DNA of 64,000 nt, taken from Flavobacterium sufflavum (GTDB lineage: Bacteria > Bacteroidota > Bacteroidia > Flavobacteriales > Flavobacteriaceae). Under the pieces are notes generated by a model. The model was not told the DNA's origin and did not search any database. It saw nothing but the letters and a program-made list of their open reading frames with translations. The translations under genes and the position numbers were made by a program. Position 1 is the first letter of the stretch. Each line of letters begins with the position of its first letter. This document shows positions 8,825 through 16,448 of this stretch, piece after piece. The stretch lies in contig NZ_SACJ01000012.1 of NCBI RefSeq assembly GCF_004016525.1, positions 1 through 64,000 of the forward strand. The letters run 5' to 3'.

Positions 8825-9531
8825 TCAGCACTAAACATAGAACAGAGTTGCCTGAAATCATGGATGATTTTACCCTGGAAGGGGAAATTTTGCGTGATGC
8901 TTTGGATAAAATTGCCAAAATAAATCAACTTTTGGGAGGAAACAAGCTAACTTTACTAGGAGTCAAAACCTTGTTAAAAAATGTTGCTGTTGATACTGAA
9001 ATTACAATTGTAGATGTAGGTTGCGGCAATGGCGATATGTTGAGAACTCTGGCTGATTACGGTTTTAAAAACAATTTTAAATTAAAACTTATTGGTATCG
9101 ATGCTAATAGTTTTACGATAAATCATGCAGTTAATTTATCAAAAAAATATTCGAATATAAGCTATCGATGTGAGAACATATTTAATGAAGCTTTTACTGA
9201 ATTAAAATACGATATTATACTGTCAACCTTGGTATTACATCATTTTAAAGAAGATGAAATTATTGAAATATTGACCGTGTTTTATACTAATGCACGCCTT
9301 GGAATTGTGATTAATGATTTACAAAGAAGTTTAATTGCTTATCGACTATTTCAGTTGATATGCTTTGTTTTCCAATTGAGTGAAATGACTAAAAAAGACG
9401 GATTAATTTCGATTCTAAGAGGTTTCAAAAAAGAGGATTTAATTCGGTTTTCTGAGAAATTAAATTTTAAAAAATATACCATTGAGTGGAAATGGGCTTT
9501 TCGTTACCAATGGATTATATCAAAAATATGA
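8818..9531 (+). CDS. SAM-dependent class I methyltransferase
   Basis: The 237-residue product has the SAM-binding motif IVDVGCGNGDML near residues 63-74, an acidic ribose contact GIDAN near 95 and a motif-IV-like region DIILSTLVLHHF near 131-142. It overlaps the previous gene by seven bases and the next by four (ATGA), so the three are translationally coupled. By position it probably methylates the polyketide product, as SrsB does for alkylresorcinols. C- against O-methylation cannot be read from sequence. The length is normal for a small-molecule methyltransferase. Confidence 0.87.
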   Translation: MLISTKHRTELPEIMDDFTLEGEILRDALDKIAKINQLLGGNKLTLLGVKTLLKNVAVDTEITIVDVGCGNGDMLRTLADYGFKNNFKLKLIGIDANSFTINHAVNLSKKYSNISYRCENIFNEAFTELKYDIILSTLVLHHFKEDEIIEILTVFYTNARLGIVINDLQRSLIAYRLFQLICFVFQLSEMTKKDGLISILRGFKKEDLIRFSEKLNFKKYTIEWKWAFRYQWIISKI

Positions 9532-10580
9532 GCGTAAGAATACATACAGTTGCAAAACAACTACCTAAATTTTCAAGGACTACTGCTGAAATTATTCCAT
9601 TTTTGGATATTTGGCTTCAGGGTCAGGAGGAACGTTTTATTCGAAAAGTAAAAAAAATATTTGAAGGGGCAGCGGTAGACAAACGCTATTCTATCATGGA
9701 TCCAATTGAAGTGTTTACGAATACTTCTTTTGAAGAAAAGAACAACATTTATGTCCGTGAGGTCATTGATTTAGGTGAAAAAGTACTGGAAAAAGCATTG
9801 GCAAAATCCAAATGGAAACCGGAAGATTTGGATTATATCATAACCGTGAGCTGTACCGGGATTATGATTCCTTCGCTGGATGCTTATTTGATAAATAAAT
9901 TGAATTTAAGACAGGATATTATACGACTTCCTGTAACCGAAATGGGCTGTGCAGCAGGAATTTCTGGAATTATTTATGCTAAAAATTTCTTGAAGGCTAA
10001 TCCAGGGAAACGTGCAGCAGTAATTGCGGTTGAAAGCCCAACGGCGACCTTTCAATTGGATGATTTTTCGATGGCAAATATTATCAGTGCTGCCATATTT
10101 GGTGATGGTGCTGCCTGTGTTTTGCTTTCTTCACATGAAGACGATAACGGCCCGGAAATACTTGCCGAAGAAATGTATCATTTTTATGATAATGAGCACA
10201 TGATGGGATTTAAACTGACTAATTCAGGCTTGCAAATGGTTTTAGATGTGGAAGTTCCTGATACAATTGCCTCTCATTTTCCTGATATTATTCATCCTTT
10301 TTTAGCAAAAAACAACTTAAAAATAGCCGATATAGACCATTTGATATTTCATCCCGGAGGAAAAAAAATAGTGCAAACCGTTGAAGATTTATTCTCGAAT
10401 TTGGGTAAAAATATAGAGGATACAAAAGAAGTCTTGCGTTTATACGGAAATATGTCCAGCGCTACTGTATTGTATGTTTTAGAACGATTTATGGATTCTA
10501 ATCCACAAAAAGATTCAATAGGACTAATGCTTAGTTTTGGCCCCGGATTTTCGGCTCAACGGGTTTTATTGCGGTTTTAA
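9528..10580 (+). CDS. type III polyketide synthase (chalcone/stilbene synthase family)
   Basis: The catalytic triad is visible: Cys141 in EMGCAAG, His275 in IFHPGG and Asn308 in RLYGNMSS, with the GFGPG-type loop as SFGPGFSAQ at 336-344. Such homodimeric enzymes extend an acyl starter with malonyl-CoA units and cyclise it to pyrones, resorcinols or phloroglucinol. I chose the ATG at 9528 because it forms an ATGA overlap with the preceding stop and begins MSVRIHTVAK. An in-frame ATG at 9486 would add 14 residues lying within the methyltransferase gene. The 350-residue length is typical. Neighbouring FAS-like genes suggest a custom acyl starter. Confidence 0.95.
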   Translation: MSVRIHTVAKQLPKFSRTTAEIIPFLDIWLQGQEERFIRKVKKIFEGAAVDKRYSIMDPIEVFTNTSFEEKNNIYVREVIDLGEKVLEKALAKSKWKPEDLDYIITVSCTGIMIPSLDAYLINKLNLRQDIIRLPVTEMGCAAGISGIIYAKNFLKANPGKRAAVIAVESPTATFQLDDFSMANIISAAIFGDGAACVLLSSHEDDNGPEILAEEMYHFYDNEHMMGFKLTNSGLQMVLDVEVPDTIASHFPDIIHPFLAKNNLKIADIDHLIFHPGGKKIVQTVEDLFSNLGKNIEDTKEVLRLYGNMSSATVLYVLERFMDSNPQKDSIGLMLSFGPGFSAQRVLLRF

Positions 10581-10595
10581 AATAAAAATAGAACA

Positions 10596-11024
10596 ATGAC
10601 GAATCAAAATATTTTATCCAAATTACCGTATTCCAAACCCTTTTTATTTGTTGATGAAATCATCCGTATTGATGAGAATGGAGTGGAAGGCAGTTACACT
10701 TTTGACGAAAATTTAGATTTTTACAAAGGTCATTTTAAAGACAAGCCTGTTACCCCGGGCGTAATTTTGACCGAAGTGATGGGGCAAATAGGAGTGGTGT
10801 GTCTGGGGATATTTTTGTTAAATGATACAATTAAAAAAGATACTGCAATAGCCTTAACATCAACAAATATTGAATTTTTAAAAGTGGTTTTACCTAACGA
10901 GAAAGTAACGGTGATTTCGGAAAAAATCTATTTCAGATTTGGAAAACTAAAATGCAAAGTGATGATGAAAAACACAAAAGAAGAAATAGTTTGCAGAGGT
11001 GAAATCGCAGGAATGATGATTTAA
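10596..11024 (+). CDS. FabZ/FabA-like 3-hydroxyacyl-ACP dehydratase (hotdog fold)
   Basis: The 142-residue product has the FabZ-style opening LPYSKPFLFVDEI and the active-site block FYKGHFKDKPVTPGVILTEVMGQIG (about 43-66), containing the catalytic His and the conserved Pro-Gly-Val. Housekeeping FabZ normally sits with lpx genes, so this is a cluster-dedicated copy. It follows the polyketide synthase by 15 bases. It would dehydrate 3-hydroxyacyl-ACP made by the adjacent ketosynthase plus a borrowed reductase; no ketoreductase is present in the cluster. Confidence 0.87.
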   Translation: MTNQNILSKLPYSKPFLFVDEIIRIDENGVEGSYTFDENLDFYKGHFKDKPVTPGVILTEVMGQIGVVCLGIFLLNDTIKKDTAIALTSTNIEFLKVVLPNEKVTVISEKIYFRFGKLKCKVMMKNTKEEIVCRGEIAGMMI

Positions 11025-11061
11025 TTAATTGATTATTGCCATTGAAATTGATATTGAATAT

Positions 11062-12336
11062 ATGAATAAACGTGTCGTAATAACAGGATTGGGCATTGTA
11101 GCTCCAAATGGAGTAGGACTTGATGCATTTACAAACGCCATTAAAAATGGAATTTCGGGTGTTAAAAAAGACGCTGAGTTAGAGCGATTACAGTTTTCCT
11201 GTCAAATTTCGGCCAAGCCTGAAGTTTCAACTGAATTAGCATTGCACTATTTTTCAGAATTAGAACTTAGAAATTTTAATTCCTCGGGAATTTTATATGG
11301 TGTTATTGCAGGAATGGATGCCTGGAAAGATGCGGGATTATCGATAGAAAACAATGATGAACCGGATTGGGATAGCGGAACTATTTTCGGAACGGGAACA
11401 TCAGGAATTGATAAATTTCGCGAAAGCATTTATAAAATTGATGAATTACAAACACGCAAATTAGGCAGTACGGCTGTAGCTCAAACTATGAACAGCGGAA
11501 TTAGCGCTTATCTGGGTGGAAAACTGGGATTAGGAAATCAAGTGACAACTAATTCATCGGCCTGTACCACTGGAACCGAAAGCATTTTGATGGCATACGA
11601 CCGTATTAAATCAGGGCAGGCTAAAAGGATTCTGGCAGGAAGCACCAGTGATTCAGGGCCTTATATTTGGGCAGGATTTGACGCTATGCGGGTATGTACT
11701 TTTAAACACAATGAAACTCCCGAACAGGGTTCCCGACCTATGAGTGCCACTGCATCCGGATTTGTACCCGGAAGTGGAGCAGGAGCCATGGTACTGGAAG
11801 ATTTAGAAACAGCCCTGGCTCGCGGAGCTAGAATTTATGCCGAAGTTTTAGGAGGAAATGTAAATTCAGGAGGACAACGCGGTGAAGGAAGTATGACCGC
11901 ACCAAATCCAATTGCAGTAAAAAAATGCATTACGACTGCCATTGCAAATGCAAAAATCAGTGCTGATGATATCGATGCTATAAACGGTCATTTAACAGCT
12001 ACTTCCAAAGACAGTTTGGAAATACAGAATTGGAGTGAAGCCTTGAATCGAAAAGGGAACAATTTTCCGTATATTAATTCGTTGAAATCTATGGTAGGAC
12101 ATTGTTTATCGGCTGCGGGCAGTGTTGAAAGTGTTGCTACGGTCTTGCAATTGCATCAGGGATTTATTTTCCCGAATACGAATTGTGAAGACTTACATCC
12201 GGAAATTAATAGTTTAATTGATGCGTCCAGAATTCCGCAACAATTAATTGAAACAGAATTAAATATTATTGCCAAAGCCAGTTTTGGTTTTGGAGATGTG
12301 AATGGATGTGTTATCTTTAAGAAATTTAAAGATTGA
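11062..12336 (+). CDS. beta-ketoacyl-ACP synthase (KAS II-like)
   Basis: From the ATG at 11062 the product has 424 residues and starts MNKRVVITGLGIVAPNG, the usual KAS opening. An upstream TTG at 11029 is possible but unlikely. The thiolase-fold triad is Cys168 (SSACTTG), His310 (AINGHLTATSKD) and His347 (KSMVGHCLSAAGS). The first His motif departs from the usual NAHGTST, which is odd. Because the Cys is present it is a condensing enzyme and not merely a chain-length factor. It probably builds the acyl starter for the type III synthase on the ACP encoded next. Confidence 0.92.
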   Translation: MNKRVVITGLGIVAPNGVGLDAFTNAIKNGISGVKKDAELERLQFSCQISAKPEVSTELALHYFSELELRNFNSSGILYGVIAGMDAWKDAGLSIENNDEPDWDSGTIFGTGTSGIDKFRESIYKIDELQTRKLGSTAVAQTMNSGISAYLGGKLGLGNQVTTNSSACTTGTESILMAYDRIKSGQAKRILAGSTSDSGPYIWAGFDAMRVCTFKHNETPEQGSRPMSATASGFVPGSGAGAMVLEDLETALARGARIYAEVLGGNVNSGGQRGEGSMTAPNPIAVKKCITTAIANAKISADDIDAINGHLTATSKDSLEIQNWSEALNRKGNNFPYINSLKSMVGHCLSAAGSVESVATVLQLHQGFIFPNTNCEDLHPEINSLIDASRIPQQLIETELNIIAKASFGFGDVNGCVIFKKFKD

Positions 12337-12351
12337 AATAAAAGACAAATT

Positions 12352-12606
12352 ATGAATAAACAAGAAATAATTGGGCATTTAAAAGCTATTGTACAACCGT
12401 ATATTCAGGATCAGACAGCCTTTGAATCATTGACGGAAGACACTGATTTTATCAACGATCTAAAGATAAATTCGGCCAATCTGGTGGATGTGATTCTAGA
12501 TATTGAAGAAAAATTTGATATTATAATCGATAATCAAGCAATGGAAAAAATGATTAATGTTAAGGCTGCAATAGAAATTATTGAAATGCATTTGGCTGAA
12601 AAATAA
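12352..12606 (+). CDS. acyl carrier protein
   Basis: The 84-residue acidic protein has the carrier fold. Ser41 in DLKINSANLVDVILDIEEKF stands where the usual DSL serine takes the phosphopantetheine arm, with Asn-Ser-Ala replacing Asp-Ser-Leu. That altered motif suggests a dedicated carrier, distinct from the housekeeping AcpP. It follows the ketosynthase by 15 bases, and a phosphopantetheinyl transferase follows after a repeat-filled gap. It is the last gene of the tightly packed part of the operon. Confidence 0.9.
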   Translation: MNKQEIIGHLKAIVQPYIQDQTAFESLTEDTDFINDLKINSANLVDVILDIEEKFDIIIDNQAMEKMINVKAAIEIIEMHLAEK

Positions 12607-12728
12607 GTATTGATTAATTTTTAGTCTGTTCGAGGTATATTTTTTATTCTAAAAAACAATATAAAATGACGTTTTATACTTGTATTCTATGTGTAAATTA
12701 AATATTGCTATTGTTTTGAGGTTTTAAT

Positions 12729-12855
12729 GTCCTTAACTTCCGCAGTCGAGTGTCAAATGTTTGAAGAATGCGTAAAAAGAAAAGCTGTTTGAGCGTAGCG
12801 AGTTCTTTTCTTTTAGCATTCGAAAACTAATTTGACCGACGAGGAAGTGCAAGAC
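12729..12855. repeat. large nested inverted repeat
   Basis: The outer arms align as an imperfect palindrome: GTCAAAT/ATTTGAC, GAATGC/GCATTC and ACTTCC/GGAAGT. The centre is a further hairpin, AGAAAAGCTGTTTGAGCG against CGAGTTCTTTTCT. The whole could extrude as a long cruciform. It looks like a non-autonomous palindromic element of the kind scattered through flavobacterial genomes. Confidence 0.75.
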
Positions 12856-12867
12856 TTGATTTTTTTG

Positions 12868-12895
12868 TTTCTTTTTTGATCAAGCAAAAAAGAAA
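12868..12895. repeat. A/T hairpin next to the large palindrome
   Basis: TTTCTTTTTTG (12868-12878) and CAAAAAAGAAA (12885-12895) are perfect complements around the loop ATCAAG. It directly follows the large palindrome and may be part of the same element or act as a weak terminator. Confidence 0.65.
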
Positions 12896-13078
12896 ATTAG
12901 TAAACCATAATTTCACATTTAATAAAAACGTCATTGGTTTGGATGGGACTATATCTAAAACAAGAAAAATTTCATTAAAAAAGGTTCTCGTTACAAATTT
13001 TCTGAAAAAGCTATTGCGTTTTCTGAAAATTCACTCGAACTGACGAGAAGTTGTAACGTCTTCGTAGCAAATTGAAAA

Positions 13079-13564
13079 ATGATAGGAAACGATATCGTAG
13101 ATTTGGCTTTAGCCCGAAAAGAAAGCAATTGGAAGCGAAAAGGTTTTTTGGATAAAATATTTAACCATGACGAACAATTGCTTGTCGCCAATACCGAAAA
13201 CCCTGAAGTTATGGTTTGGAATTTATGGTCCAGAAAAGAAGCTGCTTATAAAGTTTACAATCGGGAAATAGGAATTCGGGGATTTATTCCGATGCAATTA
13301 ATTTGTTTTTATGAAAATGAAATTAAAGGTACTGTTTCTTGTAATGGTCGTATTTATTATACGGAAACTATTGTTACAAAAGATTTTATCTACACTATCG
13401 CAACAGCCAAACCGGATCTTTTCAGTCAAATAAAAAAAATAAATTCAGATTGTAAAATCATTAAAACAAATGGAATTCCTTTTGTAATTGATGCTCAGAC
13501 GGCTATTTTATCTCCCGTTTCCATTACGCATCATGGCCGATTTTGGGAGGGAATAACATTATAA
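13079..13564 (+). CDS. 4'-phosphopantetheinyl transferase
   Basis: The 161-residue product shows the two diagnostic blocks of this family: GNDIVDLA at residues 3-10, with magnesium-binding acids, and WSRKEAAYK at 50-58. It moves the phosphopantetheine arm of CoA onto a carrier serine, most likely on the ACP encoded at 12352. Length is between AcpS and Sfp types, as usual for this branch in Bacteroidetes. It is convergent with the gene at 13581. It may also serve other carriers, so dedication to this locus is inferred from position only. Confidence 0.9.
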   Translation: MIGNDIVDLALARKESNWKRKGFLDKIFNHDEQLLVANTENPEVMVWNLWSRKEAAYKVYNREIGIRGFIPMQLICFYENEIKGTVSCNGRIYYTETIVTKDFIYTIATAKPDLFSQIKKINSDCKIIKTNGIPFVIDAQTAILSPVSITHHGRFWEGITL

Positions 13565-13580
13565 AAATTCCTCTTATACT

Positions 13581-14180
13581 TTACTTTAATCCCAATTTAA
13601 ACTTCAACTTTAAGAATAATAAAGCTATTTTGTATGCTTTTTCAGTGGCTGAATCAGCTGGTGTTTGTTTTATTTTATAATAATCAGTAAGTTCATCTAA
13701 AGACAATTCTTTATCATCGGTAATCTCATTCAATTTTCGATGCATAATGTCAATATCTAAAGCTTCGTTACGCAATTTTCCACACTCTAATCTTTCTAAA
13801 GTAGCGTTAATCATGGCAACACTTGATTCGATTTGATGCCCTACAAGGATTCCATTCCCCAAATATTCGATAAAAGTTTTTAAAGCCTCAGGTTCTGATA
13901 ATTTGAGCAATCTGCTTTCGATAATGTATTCATTGGAAAGATGATTGTCATGTAAAAAGCGATATTGCAGCAATATGGTTTCAAAGCTGTCTTTAATCAA
14001 AATAGTGTCATTCACTACTGCAAAAGCGCTAATGTAAGTGATGACGTCCTTTTCAAGTGAATCCCCGGTGGCTTCAGTTGATAAAATCACATATCGGTTT
14101 GATTTTTTAGCAAATTTAGCCAAGTAATCTTTCCAGAAATCCGGATATTCTTTATTAATATGTTTTAGCCAGTCTAACAT
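13581..14180 (-). CDS. DnaQ-like exonuclease-fold protein, catalytically degenerate
   Basis: The 199-residue product follows the outline of the DEDD 3'-5' exonuclease fold: VILSTEATG at 31-39, LVGHQIESSVAMI at 112-124 and ADSATEKAYKIALLFLKL at 175-192. Of the five acidic or histidine residues expected, only Glu36 remains clearly in place. The others read Ser34, Ser120, Asp176 and Lys181. It is therefore probably not a nuclease. It lies 4 bases after the DUF294 gene, and such pairs are common beside acs in other bacteria, pointing to a regulatory or partner role. Confidence 0.75.
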   Translation of the reverse strand: MLDWLKHINKEYPDFWKDYLAKFAKKSNRYVILSTEATGDSLEKDVITYISAFAVVNDTILIKDSFETILLQYRFLHDNHLSNEYIIESRLLKLSEPEALKTFIEYLGNGILVGHQIESSVAMINATLERLECGKLRNEALDIDIMHRKLNEITDDKELSLDELTDYYKIKQTPADSATEKAYKIALLFLKLKFKLGLK

Positions 14181-14184
14181 AGAT

Positions 14185-16089
14185 TTATGAGAATTGAGTC
14201 AGTTGAAACTTATCTTTAATTAATTCTTCCAATTCTTTCATTGGATACAGGGCATTCTTCAATTTTTCCCTGTCATTTTTTGATAGCTCCTCTAAGTTAA
14301 TATATTGTCCTGAATTTTCATTTTTTAAACCTTCCAAAGTTCTGATTCTGGTTAAAAATAAATAGGCTTCGGCGCAATTCAGATAAATTTCGGAATGCTT
14401 TGGATCGGCAATAGCCAATTGTTTAAATCGGGTATAAGTGTTGTTGATTCCTTTGATTTCATGACTCAAGGTAAAGAGTCTGGCGCCATCAATTAAAGGC
14501 ATCAATGCTCTGGTTTTAATATCAAACTTGTCTTTGTGGATTCCTTCCTCTTCGACTATGAATTTTTTGAAAAAGCTTAAAGGAGAATTTTTTCTCAAGG
14601 CGTCATTTCCTAAGAAATCAAAAAACAAATTATTGTTATAGGCATTTTCAGAGATGATATTATTGATAGCGTTTTCAATTTTTAATTCTCCAATAACCAA
14701 CTCACAATCAAAGAAAATACTACTTAGGTTATCTGAATTTTCTCTTGTAGCATTCATCCAGTTATTGTATTGTTTCAACCAGTCAGTCAGTGATTTACAC
14801 CACATCATATTGCTACCCATGTGGCCGTTTGGACACAATTCATAACCTATTTTTTCCAGGGTTGCCGTTGTCTTTTTTCCAAGTTTCAAGAAGTAATCTT
14901 TTACCTCGATATATTTATCCTGAGCAACATCTTCAAAGACTAAAATGCTGTCCTGATCTGTTAGCAAAAGCTGCTCTTTACGGCCCTGACTACCTATACT
15001 CAACCAGGCAAAACGGGCAGGAGGGGAACCTAAATCTAAAATGGATAACTCAACTGCTCGTTTTAAAATTGCAAAATTAATTTCACTCGCAATATTAGTA
15101 ATATGTGTTAACGGGATGTTTTTTTGAATCGAAGACTGGATTAAATTAGTCAATCGAGCACGAATTTCCTTAAGCTCATTTGAAGACAAGGAACGTTTTA
15201 CCTCTTTGATTAACACTCCCGGATTACTTGCCTGAGCCGCAATTAAATCGTGTTCAGAAATAACTCCTTTAATAACCGATTTATCAGTTCCGTCAACCGT
15301 CACACATAAATGCGTAACATTGTTTTTAAGCATTAGCAATTGGGCTTCGGCCAAAGAAACATTTTCTAAAACAGTAACTACCGGAGAAGACATAATATTG
15401 CTTACCGGGATACTTACCGGATAACGACCTGTAGCTATTTTTGAAGCTAAATCAGCATGAGTTACAATTCCGATAGGGCCGTTTTTTTCAAAAATAATAA
15501 CGTTATTCTTTAACGATTCAGCCATTAATTGGGCAACTTCCTGAGCTGTATTGTCAGAAGTAGCCAATAGTGGAGTAGTATTATACGCTAAAGTCTGGAA
15601 AAATTGTACTTCCGATTGTTTTTCGGTATAAAAACCGTCAGAGGCTATATTTCCTTGGGTTGAGCGGTCTTCGGGTAAATTGCTGGCGAAATTTTCCAAA
15701 AGAAAGTTCAAAACCTCTGAATTATTTGCCAATAAAGGTTTGAAAACAGCAATAGGAATGGCGTATACTAAACTTTCTTCTCTAGCTTTAGCCGTTGTTT
15801 TGTATTTGTTTTTGGCAAAAAACGGGCGTAAGCCAAAAATAGTTCCCTGATGACATTTATTAATGATACTTTCTTCGGCATCAGCAATCACTGAAATATT
15901 GATAACACCGGAAGCTACAACATAAAAACTGTCGTGTAAAGCATCATTAATTTTGAATAAAGTTTGCTTTTTTTCTAAATTAATCACACGAATATTGTTA
16001 GCAATTTCAGCTAATTGTTCAGATGTTAGCTGATTAAAAGGTGCGTAATTTTTTAAAAAATCTGCAATTTGTCCTGCAATTATATTCAT
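14185..16089 (-). CDS. cNMP-binding/CBS/DUF294 nucleotidyltransferase-like protein
   Basis: The 634-residue product has four parts: an N-terminal cyclic-nucleotide-binding barrel (about 20-135), paired CBS domains (about 165-295; TPLLATSDNTAQEVAQLM and MSSPVVTVLENVSLAEAQ), a DUF294 nucleotidyltransferase domain with GSQGRKEQLLLTDQDSILVF near 366-385, and the helical DUF294_C end. The G-S plus D-x-D pattern is that of GlnD/GlnE-type nucleotidyltransferases, so it may modify a protein in response to nucleotide signals. Its target is unknown. It is co-transcribed with the DnaQ-like gene (4-base gap). Family association with acetate metabolism is from general knowledge of gene neighbourhoods. Confidence 0.88.
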   Translation of the reverse strand: MNIIAGQIADFLKNYAPFNQLTSEQLAEIANNIRVINLEKKQTLFKINDALHDSFYVVASGVINISVIADAEESIINKCHQGTIFGLRPFFAKNKYKTTAKAREESLVYAIPIAVFKPLLANNSEVLNFLLENFASNLPEDRSTQGNIASDGFYTEKQSEVQFFQTLAYNTTPLLATSDNTAQEVAQLMAESLKNNVIIFEKNGPIGIVTHADLASKIATGRYPVSIPVSNIMSSPVVTVLENVSLAEAQLLMLKNNVTHLCVTVDGTDKSVIKGVISEHDLIAAQASNPGVLIKEVKRSLSSNELKEIRARLTNLIQSSIQKNIPLTHITNIASEINFAILKRAVELSILDLGSPPARFAWLSIGSQGRKEQLLLTDQDSILVFEDVAQDKYIEVKDYFLKLGKKTTATLEKIGYELCPNGHMGSNMMWCKSLTDWLKQYNNWMNATRENSDNLSSIFFDCELVIGELKIENAINNIISENAYNNNLFFDFLGNDALRKNSPLSFFKKFIVEEEGIHKDKFDIKTRALMPLIDGARLFTLSHEIKGINNTYTRFKQLAIADPKHSEIYLNCAEAYLFLTRIRTLEGLKNENSGQYINLEELSKNDREKLKNALYPMKELEELIKDKFQLTQFS

Positions 16090-16448
<359 letters not shown>

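Larger units (their letters stand above)
12607..13078. other. repeat-filled gap inside the polyketide locus
   Basis: No gene is supported here. The gap holds a large nested palindrome (12729-12855), a second hairpin (12868-12895), and a decayed GGTTCTCGTT-type repeat from 12983. In that last repeat CGTTACAA (12989-12996) can pair with TTGTAACG (13051-13058). The gap probably separates the PPTase gene from the operon transcript. Confidence 0.6.

Noticed and set aside
14790..15080. 96-codon frame antisense to the DUF294 gene
   Set aside because: It is embedded in a strongly motif-supported gene and is Cys/Tyr/Leu-rich noise.
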